Below, piece after piece: positions 8,034 to 17,240 of a DNA stretch of 64,000 nt. Below the pieces are notes generated by a model. That model was not told where the DNA came from, searched no databases, and worked only from the letters and a program-made list of their open reading frames with translations. This DNA comes from UBA11574 sp963752565 (GTDB lineage: Bacteria; Desulfobacterota; Desulfobacteria; Desulfobacterales; UBA11574): assembly GCA_963752565.1 (NCBI GenBank), contig CAVVZC010000002.1:124001-188000 (forward strand), read 5' to 3'. How positions within the stretch are numbered: the stretch's first letter is position 1; each line of letters starts with the position of its first letter. The position numbers and the translations under genes are program-made.

Positions 8034-8720
8034 CTATAAGCCTTCATTTCGGCAGTGAATCAAAGTGGTTAAACGTCTTCGGCTAAAGTTGTCATTGGGC
8101 GCAACAAAAATCTGTGTGCCCTGCTGGTTCCGGTAGACATTACTATTTGTGGTACCGAACAACAACGGATCGTCTGTCCGGGCCACAATCGTAATTTCCA
8201 CCGACCTTATATCGGCAAGGGTCGCAGCTGGCGCCCCGGTGTCGTCCAGATAAACAAAATCAAGGGCATCGATGTTTTGAGCCACCATCTGAGGAACCAC
8301 TGGGAAAGAAGTGTTATCGCTTCTTTCCAGATCGGTTCCGTTCAACCCATAGGTGATATTTTCACTGGCACCGTTGACAAATCCATCCGGCGGGGTCCCA
8401 GCAGCACCGCCGTTGATATCTTCCGTAAAGCTTATGGAATTTGCATTCCATGCATAGATACCGAAACCACCCACGTTAAAAGGATCGTTCCCGGCCATCC
8501 GAATTTCTCGTTGCATATAAAACATGGCAGCCCTGATATTCTGCTGCATCTCTGCGGTCTCTTCCTGAACCTGATACGATCGATGCTGGGCCAAAAACGT
8601 CGAATAGATCGCAGCCATCGCGAGAAGAGATACCACCATGGCAACCAGCAGCTCAATGATGGTAAATCCCCGATTTGAGCATCTCAATGAAATATGATTT
8701 TGTCTGTGCTTCATTTCCAT
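8034..8720 (-). CDS. pilW: PilW-like minor pilin
   Basis: A 229-residue prepilin with processing site NRG before FTIIELLVAMVVSLL and the following AEMQQNIRAAMFYMQREIRMAGNDP segment that is characteristic of PilW. The C-terminal domain is extracellular pilin-like. I chose the ATG at 8720 because GGAGGG lies 5 bp ahead; the frame allows an upstream ATG at 8738. The gene overlaps the end of the fimT-like gene by 10 bp, indicating translational coupling. PilW is part of the initiating minor-pilin complex with PilV, PilX and PilY1. Confidence 0.88.
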   Translation of the reverse strand: MEMKHRQNHISLRCSNRGFTIIELLVAMVVSLLAMAAIYSTFLAQHRSYQVQEETAEMQQNIRAAMFYMQREIRMAGNDPFNVGGFGIYAWNANSISFTEDINGGAAGTPPDGFVNGASENITYGLNGTDLERSDNTSFPVVPQMVAQNIDALDFVYLDDTGAPAATLADIRSVEITIVARTDDPLLFGTTNSNVYRNQQGTQIFVAPNDNFSRRRLTTLIHCRNEGL

Positions 8721-9175
8721 GAAGTCCCTCCGCCCCATTTTTGCAATTTAATCGCTCCCGATGTCAGCGGCCCCACACGGTAATACGCGGTTTTTCCTGA
8801 ATTGGTCAGATACGCATAGCCCGAATTGCTGCTCCCTCTGGAATTAAACGTTAGGGTGGGCACGGCAAATGTTTGGTTATTCGGGCCCTGAAATGTGATT
8901 CCGCTTCCGTAATCTGAAAGTCTTATGGTTTTGTTTAAAAGATCAACCGTGTATCGATCCGGATTTTTGTAATATCTAACCTTACAATCTTTATTGGCCT
9001 TGATGGCCGACATTTTTGCCAGTTGCAGATTTGAATAAAGATCACGCGCCGCACTTTTCAATCGATATTTCGGCAGCCAGCTCAAAAAATTAGGTACACT
9101 CACAGCAGCCAATATAGCCAAAAGAACAATAACAATGGTCAGCTCTATCAGTGTGAATCCTGATCTTTTCTGCAT
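8711..9175 (-). CDS. fimT: FimT/GspH-type pseudopilin
   Basis: A 154-residue prepilin: MQKRSG leader, cleavage before FTLIELTIVIVLLAILAAVSVPNF, and a GspH/FimT-like globular domain (SAARDLYSNLQLAKMSAIKANK, a late Gly-rich strand region). FimT-type proteins are minor pilins and in some species bind DNA for uptake. It is the first gene of the minor-pilin operon, 28 bp after a possible sigma-54 promoter, with CAGGAAAT as ribosome binding site. Confidence 0.87.
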   Translation of the reverse strand: MQKRSGFTLIELTIVIVLLAILAAVSVPNFLSWLPKYRLKSAARDLYSNLQLAKMSAIKANKDCKVRYYKNPDRYTVDLLNKTIRLSDYGSGITFQGPNNQTFAVPTLTFNSRGSSNSGYAYLTNSGKTAYYRVGPLTSGAIKLQKWGGGTSWK

Positions 9176-9202
9176 TTTTTTATTTCCTGTGATTTTGGAT
9201 TA

Positions 9203-9218
9203 TTCAATTTCTGTGCCA
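9203..9218 (-). promoter_or_regulatory. Candidate sigma-54 promoter of the minor-pilin operon
   Basis: Read on the minus strand, TGGCAC (9218-9213) is followed after 5 bases by TTGAA (9207-9203). The -24 box is perfect and the spacing is correct; the -12 box lacks the conserved C of TTGC. Predicted transcription would begin near 9191, about 15 bp before the fimT start. Pilin genes are often PilR/sigma-54 controlled, which supports it. A TTCATTT/AAATGAA palindrome lies just upstream at 9225-9241. Confidence 0.45.
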
Positions 9219-9386
9219 AAACACTTCATTTGTTAAATGAATTTTAGGCACACCATTTTTTTAAACCCTACAGCCAATCGTATTTATTTGGTTTTATTAT
9301 CTATTCTTGCTATGCTTAGCGGATGGGCAGTGATATTAAAATGTCGGAACTGAAATATTCAGTGTTTATAATGCGGCAGGATTGTC

Positions 9387-9414
9387 AAAAAATACTATTA
9401 AAATATTTAATAGT
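9387..9414 (-). terminator. Rho-independent terminator after purQ
   Basis: On the minus strand, a perfect 9-bp AT-rich stem (ACTATTAAA with TTTAATAGT, 3-base loop) is followed by A and six T residues, starting 18 bp after the purQ stop codon. Confidence 0.6.
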
Positions 9415-9431
9415 GCTATTAATTTATTTAA

Positions 9432-10250
9432 CTATTTATTGCGAATAAACGCCACGGCATTTTGAAACAATCGGATGCCGGGCGTGATGACGGGTGTTGT
9501 GTTATCTTTTCGACGCTTTGTCTTTTCTTTGATGCGCGGCCAATTCGGATGGTTTGTCCAGTGGTTAAAGGCCTCGGGATGAGGCATAAGGCCGAAAATT
9601 CGGCCGCTGGGATCACAGATCCCCGCAATATCATACACAGATCCGTTGGGGTTGAAGGGGAATTTTAAATCTGCAGGGCTGCCATCGGGCATGGCATATT
9701 GAAGCACCACCTGATTTTCATCCATCAAACGGCGCATGGCGGTTTCTTGAGCGTAAAATTTGCCTTCACCATGTCTTACGGGAAGTTCCAGTGCGTCCAA
9801 ACCCGTGGTGAATATGCAGGGAGATGTGGAAACGACTTTCAATGTTACCCATTGGTCTCTGAAATTTCCACAGTCATTAAATGTCAGGGCCACGGATCGT
9901 TTTGCGTAGTCGTGGTCAAATCCCGGCAGAAGTCCCAGGTTGACAAGGGTCTGGAATCCATTACAAATACCGAGAACAAGGTTGCCGGCATCGATAAATT
10001 CCAGAAGTTTATCTCCCAGATTGGTTTTCATTCGAACCGCCTGGATGACCCCTGCACCGTGGTCGTCCCCCCAACTGAATCCCCCTCCAAACACCAAAAT
10101 CTGATAACCCTTTAAGTTGACGGCGCCTTCGATAAGAGAATTGATATGGAGACGGTGTGCAACAGCACCGGAAAGTTCCAAAGCATATGCTGTCTCATAA
10201 TCGCAATTCAGACCGTATCCGGTCAGAACGAGGGCTTTGACCATGCTCAT
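9432..10250 (-). CDS. purQ: Phosphoribosylformylglycinamidine synthase, glutaminase subunit
   Basis: A 272-residue class I glutamine amidotransferase that supplies ammonia to PurL in the fourth step of purine synthesis. The catalytic triad is visible as C96 in GICNGFQ, with H224 and E226 in GLMPHPE; the GGFSWGDD oxyanion region is near 56-63. It is longer than the approximately 230-residue PurQ of the small multisubunit type, with an extra C-terminal segment of about 30 residues. The ATG at 10250 overlaps the purL stop as ATGA, with GGAG ahead, so translation is coupled. The frame continues upstream inside purL but without need. Confidence 0.93.
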   Translation of the reverse strand: MSMVKALVLTGYGLNCDYETAYALELSGAVAHRLHINSLIEGAVNLKGYQILVFGGGFSWGDDHGAGVIQAVRMKTNLGDKLLEFIDAGNLVLGICNGFQTLVNLGLLPGFDHDYAKRSVALTFNDCGNFRDQWVTLKVVSTSPCIFTTGLDALELPVRHGEGKFYAQETAMRRLMDENQVVLQYAMPDGSPADLKFPFNPNGSVYDIAGICDPSGRIFGLMPHPEAFNHWTNHPNWPRIKEKTKRRKDNTTPVITPGIRLFQNAVAFIRNK

Positions 10251-13243
10251 ATTAATTCTCCGAAAGGTTTTTTCCAAAACGCTTTAAGATCCTGAACAGA
10301 TACATCTACTATAATTTGGCCGTCAATCCCTTTAATAACAAAATGATTCCCTTGGGTCACAGTTCCGATGCAGGCCAGATCAAGCCCTTTGAAATTCTCT
10401 TCGAACACCTCTTTATTTTCAGGGTCGATGGTAACAATAAAGCGGCCGGCAGATTCCGAAAACAAAACAACATCATCACGGTTGATCTGATCCACGGGAA
10501 CAACACCAAGATCAATCTCCATGCCAATATTTCCCCCCATGACAACCAAGGCAAGATGTATCCCCATCCCACCACGATAGATGCCGTGGGCGGAAGCCAC
10601 GAGCTCTTTGTCCATGGCATAACCCAATGCCCTGTATAGGGAAACAAACGCTTTAGGAACAACCTTTGGCACATTCAGACCCACATACCCGAAATGCTCG
10701 TAGTATTCAGATCCTCCAAGCTCATTGCGGGTCATACCCAGGATATAAACGAGGTCACCGGGCATCTTACTGTCCATGGTAATGCATTTTTCTATATCCT
10801 TGACAATTGACGTGGCTGAAAATTGAAGGGTCTCAAGGGCCGAAACCTTGTGGGTTTCCCCGTAATTTCCCAAAAGATGTCCGTCAACGTACATACTGTC
10901 TTTTCCCGATAGCAGCGGTATTTCATAGGCAAGGCAGATATCACGTAATGCCCGACATGATCTTATGAGTTTTGCGGCTTTCAATTTTCCATCCGGATTA
11001 TTCTGAGGGTGAAATTGAATACTGGGCCAGCAAAAATTATCCACCCCGCCGATTTGCTCCAAATCCGCACCAACGGCAACCAGCCTGCGTACCGCCTCGT
11101 CAATGGTGCAACTGGTCATATGATAGGTATCTATGGCTGAATAAGACGGCAGCAATGCCTGAGCAAAAGCAAGGCCATGCCGGGTGTCAAGCACGGGTCT
11201 TATGACCGCCGCATCACTGTTAACATCACGTTCTGCGCCAACCAAGGGCTTAATGACACTTGTTCCCTGAACTTCGTGATCATACTGTCGAATGACCCAC
11301 TCCTTGGAACAGATGTTGGGACGTGAAAGCATATCCAACAGCAACGCTTGATGGTTGTCGGGTGCTTTTAAAACCGGTTCAAACAGCCCGCGTCTTTCCG
11401 GTGGTATCCATTCTGCATCAAACTCCCACTGGGGGAAACCTGACGTCATCAAATCCATATCGATGTAGGCACACGTCACGTCGTTGTAGGTGATATGAAG
11501 CCTGCCGGAATCCGTGTATTTCCCGATAACCGTGCTCTCAACGGCATGCATTTTCGAAAGTGCCATAAACCGTTCGAGATCTTCCGGTCTTACCGCAACG
11601 GTCATCCGTTCCTGGGATTCTGAAACCCAAATTTCCCACTGATCAAGTCCCTCATATTTCAATGGTACTTTTTCAAGTTGAATCTCGCATCCGTTACTGA
11701 ACCGGGCCGATTCTCCCACTGATGAGGAAAGCCCGCCGCCGCCGTTGTCCGTAACAAACTGTACCAACCCTTCATCTCGTGCATCCAAAAGAAAATCATG
11801 CATTTTTTTCTGGGTGTAAGGATCACCGATTTGAACATGACCTGCCGGGGTGTGTTCCGAAAATGTCTCTGATGATGCAGTGACCCCGTGAATGCCGTCC
11901 TTGCCGACCCTTCCGCCGCACATAATGACCAGATCTCCCGGCGATGTTTTCTTTAATTCCGATGGTTTACCTTCGACCTGGGCCGGCATAATCCCCAGCG
12001 CCGTCACAAAAACCAGGCATTTCCCCAAGTAACCGTGGTGAAAAAGTACCTGACCGAAAGTTGTGGGAATCCCGCTTTTGTTTCCGCCGTCACGAACACC
12101 TTCGATAACACCATCCAAAAGCCGCCTTGGATGAAGGTGAGGACGAAGAGGACCGTTATAATCCCTGGGCCCCACACAAAAACCAAAACCCCCCATCACA
12201 AGCTTGGCCCCCTTGCCGGTCCCTAAGGGGTCACGGTAAACCCCTACAATACCGGTAATGGCGCCGCCGTATGCTTCCATGTTGGATGGAGAATTGTGGG
12301 TTTCTCCCGTAATGACGTAATAATGATCGTCGTCAAAACGCCCGACACCCGCATTATCCCATAACACCGATATCACCCACGACTTTTTTTTCTGCAGCGT
12401 TAATGTGGGCACCTCGATGCATGTTTTAAAAAGATTATCCACTGTATCCGTATCACCGGTCTCAAGATCCCGATACCGAAACAGCCCCCGAAACGTATTG
12501 TGGTTACAGTGATCACTCCTGGCCTGGGATATGTATTCAAGTTCAATATCCGTAGGGTCTGACAGCCCCTTCAATGTTCGTGCGGTCTGAACCGTTTTGT
12601 CCAAGAAATAAGACCTTATAAAGGGAATATCATTAGGGTTCAACGCGAGACCTCGATCGTCGCTGATCCGTTGAAGGTAAGAATCGCTGCGAACGGGAAT
12701 TGATGTCACCCTGGGCGTATGGTCGAGGATGACTTTCGGAAGGATAATGCCGGTTCCTGTTGAAGGATTCCATTCATGGGCTGGAAAAAACTTCCATTGC
12801 TGGATGATGTCATTGGCCAGAAGTTCACCGGCAATGGTCGTTATGTTTTCAAAAGACAGTCCTTTTCCTTTTAGACAATACCGTTTAGAGGTGTAGATCG
12901 CTTCTTCCGGAGCGAATTTAAGATTTAAAATATCCTCCACTGCCTCAACAGCGGTGCTTCCCGGATTGTCTCTGACACCCGGCCGAAAGCCCACCCAGAT
13001 GGTCCAGTCAAATTCGATATCAAGGGGGTCAAAAGAAGAAAATTGTGTGACTGGATTGGTAAAAATGTCTGTTTGAATGGTCTTGAGCTGGTTCACCGAA
13101 AGATTCGCATCAATCGTAACCACCTGGATACTGCGAACCCGGGCAATTTTAATCCCAAAATAATTATTTGCTTTCCGGCGAATTCCCTCGCCTTCGGCAT
13201 CAAACAACTCTGGTCTCAGTGCAATTTCAAGTCTATATGGCAT
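10247..13243 (-). CDS. purL: Phosphoribosylformylglycinamidine synthase, PurS-PurL fusion
   Basis: A 998-residue ATP-dependent synthase converting FGAR to FGAM. The N-terminal 170 or so residues look like PurS-type dimerisation modules (MPYRLEIALRPELFDAEGEG) fused to a full PurL catalytic region. The PurL signatures SDHCNHNTF (near 260) and GETHNSPS (near 315) are present, as are the glycine-rich nucleotide loops of the two AIRS-like halves. No glutaminase domain is attached; that is the separate purQ. The ATG overlaps the rseP stop as TAATG, so the genes form a tightly coupled operon. PurS-PurL fusions are intermediate between the small bacillary type and the single large enzyme of E. coli. 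Confidence 0.93.
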   Translation of the reverse strand: MPYRLEIALRPELFDAEGEGIRRKANNYFGIKIARVRSIQVVTIDANLSVNQLKTIQTDIFTNPVTQFSSFDPLDIEFDWTIWVGFRPGVRDNPGSTAVEAVEDILNLKFAPEEAIYTSKRYCLKGKGLSFENITTIAGELLANDIIQQWKFFPAHEWNPSTGTGIILPKVILDHTPRVTSIPVRSDSYLQRISDDRGLALNPNDIPFIRSYFLDKTVQTARTLKGLSDPTDIELEYISQARSDHCNHNTFRGLFRYRDLETGDTDTVDNLFKTCIEVPTLTLQKKKSWVISVLWDNAGVGRFDDDHYYVITGETHNSPSNMEAYGGAITGIVGVYRDPLGTGKGAKLVMGGFGFCVGPRDYNGPLRPHLHPRRLLDGVIEGVRDGGNKSGIPTTFGQVLFHHGYLGKCLVFVTALGIMPAQVEGKPSELKKTSPGDLVIMCGGRVGKDGIHGVTASSETFSEHTPAGHVQIGDPYTQKKMHDFLLDARDEGLVQFVTDNGGGGLSSSVGESARFSNGCEIQLEKVPLKYEGLDQWEIWVSESQERMTVAVRPEDLERFMALSKMHAVESTVIGKYTDSGRLHITYNDVTCAYIDMDLMTSGFPQWEFDAEWIPPERRGLFEPVLKAPDNHQALLLDMLSRPNICSKEWVIRQYDHEVQGTSVIKPLVGAERDVNSDAAVIRPVLDTRHGLAFAQALLPSYSAIDTYHMTSCTIDEAVRRLVAVGADLEQIGGVDNFCWPSIQFHPQNNPDGKLKAAKLIRSCRALRDICLAYEIPLLSGKDSMYVDGHLLGNYGETHKVSALETLQFSATSIVKDIEKCITMDSKMPGDLVYILGMTRNELGGSEYYEHFGYVGLNVPKVVPKAFVSLYRALGYAMDKELVASAHGIYRGGMGIHLALVVMGGNIGMEIDLGVVPVDQINRDDVVLFSESAGRFIVTIDPENKEVFEENFKGLDLACIGTVTQGNHFVIKGIDGQIIVDVSVQDLKAFWKKPFGELI

Positions 13244-14310
13244 TAACTTAAAAATACCCGTGCAATATCATTGTAGAACACATAGATCATCAACAGTATC
13301 AATACAAATATTCCTGCCTGCTGTGAAATCTCACGAACCTTTACACTTACCGGACGACCCTTGACCGCCTCTATAAAAAAGAAAAGTAAGTGGCCGCCGT
13401 CCAAAACCGGTATGGGAAGAAAATTTAATATGGCAAGATTTATGCTGATCAAGGCAATGAAAAAAATTAAATTGACCGCCCCTTCTTTGGCCTGCTGTCC
13501 CGCCATCTGTGCGATCATTATAGGACCGCCCAGTGTTTTTGGCGAAACAGTCCCCTGAAAGAGCTTTACGACCCCTTTTATGGTCAGAGCGGTGATTTGA
13601 TAGGTCTGGATGAAACTCTCTGAAAAGGCCTGAAAAAAGTTCAGATCTTTTCGAAATACCTCGCCTGAAGCTGTAATGCCGATGACATAACGATCCACAT
13701 CTTCATTAAATATATTTTTAAATTGTTTCAATTCCGGCGTAACGTTTTTGGTGAGAATCGTATCCCCGCGAAGCACGGATATCGCGAGCGTTTTACCTTT
13801 GCTTGCCATAATTGCATTGGCCATATCTTCCCAGCTTGAAATGTCAACGCCATCGATAGATACGACGAGATCATCCTTTTTCAACTCCGCCGTGTAAGCG
13901 GGCGTGCCTTCATTTACATCTCCGATGCCGGGTTTTAATATTAAAAGGCCTGAGATTTGAAAAATACCGAAAAATATGATCAGCGCCAGCAAAATATTAA
14001 AAAGGGGACCGGCCGCAACGATCAATATCCGCTTAAAGACATGTTTATGCGTAAAGGAGATGGGTATATCCGAGGGATCTAATTCGCTGTCCGGCGACTC
14101 TCCCACCATCTTTACATATCCTCCAAGGGGTATGGCTGAAATCCGGTATTCCGTAATGCCGATCTTTTTTCCGACCAATTTGGGTCCAAAACCCAGAGAA
14201 AACTTCTCTACACCGACACCCAATAACCTTGCCACAAGGAAATGGCCCAGTTCATGAAAAAATATCAGCACACCTAAAACGATAATCAATGAAAATATAC
14301 TAACGCTCAT
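13243..14310 (-). CDS. rseP: RseP-type site-2 intramembrane zinc metalloprotease
   Basis: A 355-residue membrane protease. The zinc site HExxH is H19-E20 and H23 in the first transmembrane segment, and the third ligand region NFLPIPVLDGG includes D304. A single periplasmic PDZ domain lies at about 120-190 (E. coli RseP has two). Three to four membrane segments are visible. Such enzymes cut anti-sigma factors and leftover signal peptides. It is in the conserved cdsA-dxr-rseP order. Its stop overlaps the purL start by one base. A solo repeat end lies 16 bp before its start codon, separating it from dxr by a 540-bp gap. Confidence 0.93.
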   Translation of the reverse strand: MSVSIFSLIIVLGVLIFFHELGHFLVARLLGVGVEKFSLGFGPKLVGKKIGITEYRISAIPLGGYVKMVGESPDSELDPSDIPISFTHKHVFKRILIVAAGPLFNILLALIIFFGIFQISGLLILKPGIGDVNEGTPAYTAELKKDDLVVSIDGVDISSWEDMANAIMASKGKTLAISVLRGDTILTKNVTPELKQFKNIFNEDVDRYVIGITASGEVFRKDLNFFQAFSESFIQTYQITALTIKGVVKLFQGTVSPKTLGGPIMIAQMAGQQAKEGAVNLIFFIALISINLAILNFLPIPVLDGGHLLFFFIEAVKGRPVSVKVREISQQAGIFVLILLMIYVFYNDIARVFLS

Positions 14311-14326
14311 TATGTTTCTTTATACT

Positions 14327-14346
14327 CCATTTATGGATGGACACTA
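14327..14346. repeat. Solo end of the MITE-like family (copy D)
   Basis: These 20 bp are identical to the right terminus of copy A (727-746), ending in GGACACTA. No partner end or interior is present; the rseP reading frame begins 16 bp inward. It may be a remnant of excision or a recombination product. Confidence 0.55.
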
Positions 14347-14850
14347 TTTAATTTTAGCTTTTTACGCCCTATATTCAGCGATTGTCAAGTGTGTTAATGA
14401 CGTTTGTCTTCTTAAATATTATACCACAAATTGAAACACTCAATTTAGGAAAGTATGTCATCACGTAATGGTTTTGTCCTTTGAAACAAAACGTTTCCAA
14501 TCAAGCTTCGGAAATGTTTTCAATAATGTTAGGCTATCACAAAAGAGCAAATTTAGTAAAATATTACTCCGATTAAGCGAAAGTCAAGGATTCACTATAT
14601 CGGAATTTTATTCAGGCTTAATTTGAGATCCTACAAGCCATTTCAAATTTGCAGATTACGCTCAAAAGCAAGTTGAGCTTTGCGAAATCCCGAAATTCGG
14701 GAGCGCGAGCCGATAAAAAAGCGCAGTCCCGCTAAAGGCGGGATGAGCATTTTGAAGAGGCTCGCTGTAAATCCCGTCATGCGGGGCAACACCGTAATTG
14801 GGCGTTAGATGTATTTTTGAGTTGGCTTGTGCTGTCTTTGCAAAGCTCCC
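14347..14850. other. Gene-free spacer between dxr and rseP
   Basis: No open frame here looks like a gene. The right part (14690-14790) is a run of short GC hairpins (CCCGAAATTCGGG, GTCCCGCTAAAGGCGGGAT, and CGAGCC/GGCTCG pairing across 14705-14760) unlike the AT-rich left part. It resembles an inserted repeat element, but no second copy is in the window. The long gap suggests that rseP-purL-purQ may have its own promoter. Confidence 0.5.
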
Positions 14851-16020
14851 CTATTTCAAAGCTTTTATCAGATCTTCAGCCTGTTTTCTGGCCCACCCGT
14901 CAGCCTCAAGAATATCGTTTAAGGTCGGACCGGTGACAACCGTATGATATTCCATTGTTTTTTCTATGATTTCAGGTATTTTTATAAAGGAAATGCTTTT
15001 TTCTAAAAAGGCTGCAACAGCCACTTCGTTTGCAGCATTTAAAACAGCCGGAAGGGTCTTTCCAGTTTCACAGGCGGCGAACGCCAGCGCAAGACATGGG
15101 AACTTTTTTATGTCAGGTTCTTCAAAAGTAAGTTTCCCGATACCCACAAAGTCCGGTGTCGGCTGTCTCAACGCCAGACGTTCAGGATAGGCCATTGCAT
15201 ATGCAATAGCCCCTTTCATGTCAGGAATCCCGAGCTGGGCCATCACCGTTCCATCTTTAAAGGAAACCATGGAGTGAATCACGCTCTGCGGATGGATCAC
15301 AATGTCAATCATCTCCTGAGAAACATCGAAAAGACATTTGGCTTCTATGGCCTCAAGCCCTTTGTTCATCAAGGTTGCTGAATCGACGCTGATCTTTTTC
15401 CCCATGTTCCAATTGGGATGATTTAAAGCATCTTCGGGTTTAATTTTGTTAAATTCCTTTTCCGGCAGGTTTAAAAACGGACCGCCTGAAGCGGTGAGGA
15501 AGATCTTATCAATATCCTCTCTTCGATTTCCCTCGATACATTGAAAAATTGCGCTGTGTTCACTATCGATGGGAAGTATCGTTATATTATTTAATTCTGC
15601 CTGCTCAATGACAATATCACCGGCCATTACAAGGGTTTCTTTATTCGCCAGTGCAATGTTTTTCCCCGCTGCTATAGCCGAAAGCGTCGGTATCAGACCT
15701 GCCGCTCCAACCATTGCTACGACAACCAGATCCACAGGTTCATGGGCAGCTGCAGCTGTGTAGCCATTTTCACCGAAGAGTACTTCAACACCGGTTCCAG
15801 CCGGAAGCATGCCTTTTAGTTCTACAGCTGTAGCTTCATCAAAAACCACGGCAATTTCCGGACAAAATCGCTCAATCTGCCCGGCCAGTAAAGGAATATT
15901 TTTTTTTGCGGCAAGTGCCTTAACAGCAAATCGATCGGGAAACATTTCTGCAATTTTAAGGGTATTGCAGCCGATGGATCCCGTTGAACCCAATATGGAA
16001 AGGTTTTTCATGGCAGCCAT
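14851..16020 (-). CDS. dxr: 1-deoxy-D-xylulose 5-phosphate reductoisomerase
   Basis: Converts DXP to MEP, the committed step of the MEP isoprenoid pathway, using NADPH. The NADPH-binding motif GSTGSIG is at residues 11-17 from the chosen start; TASGGPF and the flexible-loop MNKGLEAIEAKCLFD region with its metal-binding acidic residues are present. The frame can be read from a GTG at 16092, 24 codons upstream, but homologues begin close to the MKNLSILGSTG segment, so a start at 16020 (or 16011) is preferred; neither has a strong ribosome binding site. It lies 82 bp after cdsA in the conserved cdsA-dxr-rseP order. Confidence 0.92.
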   Translation of the reverse strand: MAAMKNLSILGSTGSIGCNTLKIAEMFPDRFAVKALAAKKNIPLLAGQIERFCPEIAVVFDEATAVELKGMLPAGTGVEVLFGENGYTAAAAHEPVDLVVVAMVGAAGLIPTLSAIAAGKNIALANKETLVMAGDIVIEQAELNNITILPIDSEHSAIFQCIEGNRREDIDKIFLTASGGPFLNLPEKEFNKIKPEDALNHPNWNMGKKISVDSATLMNKGLEAIEAKCLFDVSQEMIDIVIHPQSVIHSMVSFKDGTVMAQLGIPDMKGAIAYAMAYPERLALRQPTPDFVGIGKLTFEEPDIKKFPCLALAFAACETGKTLPAVLNAANEVAVAAFLEKSISFIKIPEIIEKTMEYHTVVTGPTLNDILEADGWARKQAEDLIKALK

Positions 16021-16102
16021 GTTGTTGGATATGGGATCATCCGTGAAGGGCTCTTGACCTGAAAACGTGTGGATAGCACGAACAATAATCACCCATTACC
16101 GA

Positions 16103-16918
16103 TCATCCGGTTAGTAAATATTCTTTAAAAATGTACGCCACCGGAGCAGCAAACAGCAACGCATCAATCCGATCAAGGACACCGCCGTGACCCGGCAGTA
16201 TGGCCCCTGAATCTTTTATATGGGCAACCCGCTTTATTTGAGACTCAAATAAATCTCCCACTTGACCTGCAATGCCGATGGAAAGGAAAAACAGAAGGCT
16301 CAAGCCCCATGGCAACAATGGTAAATAAAAGGTTTTAATCAAAGCACCCGAACCCAGGCTCGCAGCAAGCCCGCCCAGAGCACCCTCGATGGTTTTATTG
16401 GGACTTACGGCTGGACAAAGTTTGTGCTGCCCGAAATAAGATCCCAAATAGTATGCAGCGGTATCCCCCATGAACACCACGATTAACAGTAAAAATATCC
16501 AGAGCACCCCGTTGTCTCCGTTGCGGATAAGAATAATATACGATAAAAAAAGTGGAATATAGATAATGCCAACGACCTGTTTAAAAACAATTTCCCAAAC
16601 AGACGAATCAGACTTGAATTTGGGTAGAGAAATCAGGGTGGCAATGACGACGTTTAAAACAATAATGTCTAATACCATGTTGATGGAATGAAAATATGCA
16701 GACCAGAGAAACGCCGATCCTGAAAAAAGAGCTAAAATCTGAAAGCTTATCGCCGTAATTTGTTGATCTTTATTCAGTACAATGCGAAAATATTCCCACA
16801 GCGCCATCATACATATGACATTGATCACAACAGCAAGCCACAATGTCCCTCCGATACTGATTAATAAAACCAGAAAGGGGATGACCACAAGGGCGGTAAT
16901 CCATCGCTTTAAATGCAT
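16103..16918 (-). CDS. cdsA: Phosphatidate cytidylyltransferase (CDP-diglyceride synthase)
   Basis: A 271-residue integral membrane enzyme that makes CDP-diacylglycerol from phosphatidate and CTP, the branch point of phospholipid synthesis. The C-terminal CdsA signature is present (DLFESQIKRVAHIKDSG, then LPGHGGVLDRIDAL), as are GDTAAYYLGSYFG and SPNKTIEGALGG. Seven to eight transmembrane segments are seen. A terminator-like hairpin lies just upstream, so cdsA may start a new transcription unit or be attenuated relative to uppS. Confidence 0.93.
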   Translation of the reverse strand: MHLKRWITALVVIPFLVLLISIGGTLWLAVVINVICMMALWEYFRIVLNKDQQITAISFQILALFSGSAFLWSAYFHSINMVLDIIVLNVVIATLISLPKFKSDSSVWEIVFKQVVGIIYIPLFLSYIILIRNGDNGVLWIFLLLIVVFMGDTAAYYLGSYFGQHKLCPAVSPNKTIEGALGGLAASLGSGALIKTFYLPLLPWGLSLLFFLSIGIAGQVGDLFESQIKRVAHIKDSGAILPGHGGVLDRIDALLFAAPVAYIFKEYLLTG

Positions 16919-16937
16919 GATGATTTAATTACAAAGT

Positions 16938-16963
16938 AAAAAATCCTGACCCAGAGGGCCAGG
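16938..16963 (-). terminator. Rho-independent terminator between uppS and cdsA
   Basis: On the minus strand an 8-bp stem (CCTGGCCC, loop TCT, GGGTCAGG, one G-T pair) is followed by A and six T residues. It ends about 20 bp before the cdsA start, so it may end the rpsB-to-uppS transcript or act as an attenuator for cdsA. Confidence 0.5.
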
Positions 16964-17016
16964 TTTTGGTTTCACCCCGGAGGGAATTTGCTTTGTTGAA
17001 AGTTCATTGATCAATT

Positions 17017-17166
17017 AAAATTCCAAATAACAAATCTCAATTAACAAACAAATTCCAATGACCCAAATTTAAAAATTCAAACAATGTCCATTCTTGAAGG
17101 CTTTGGTCATTGAATATTGGAATTTGAGATTTATTTGTAATTTGGTGCTTGGAATTTGTATTTTTG
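17017..17166. repeat. AT-rich inverted-repeat element
   Basis: A 150-bp imperfect palindrome. The left arm runs as AAATTCCAAATAACAAATC... and CCAATGACC. The right arm mirrors it as GGTCATTGAATATTGG and TTGGTGCTTGGAATTTG. It fills most of the 322-bp gap between uppS and cdsA. No open frame. Such TTGGAATTT-rich palindromes are a recurring intergenic element in environmental bacterial genomes (recollection, not checked). Confidence 0.65.
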
Positions 17167-17240
17167 GACACAAAACCCAAAGCAGAGCCAGTTATCTCTA
17201 ACCTACCCCAAAAAACCAGGATTTCAATGTTGAATTAATA

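Noticed and set aside
14690..14830. Possible integron attC site (GCGTTAGAT near 14811)
   Set aside because: GTTAGAT fits the right core motif, but no matching RYYYAAC left core at a proper distance and no integrase or cassette is present.
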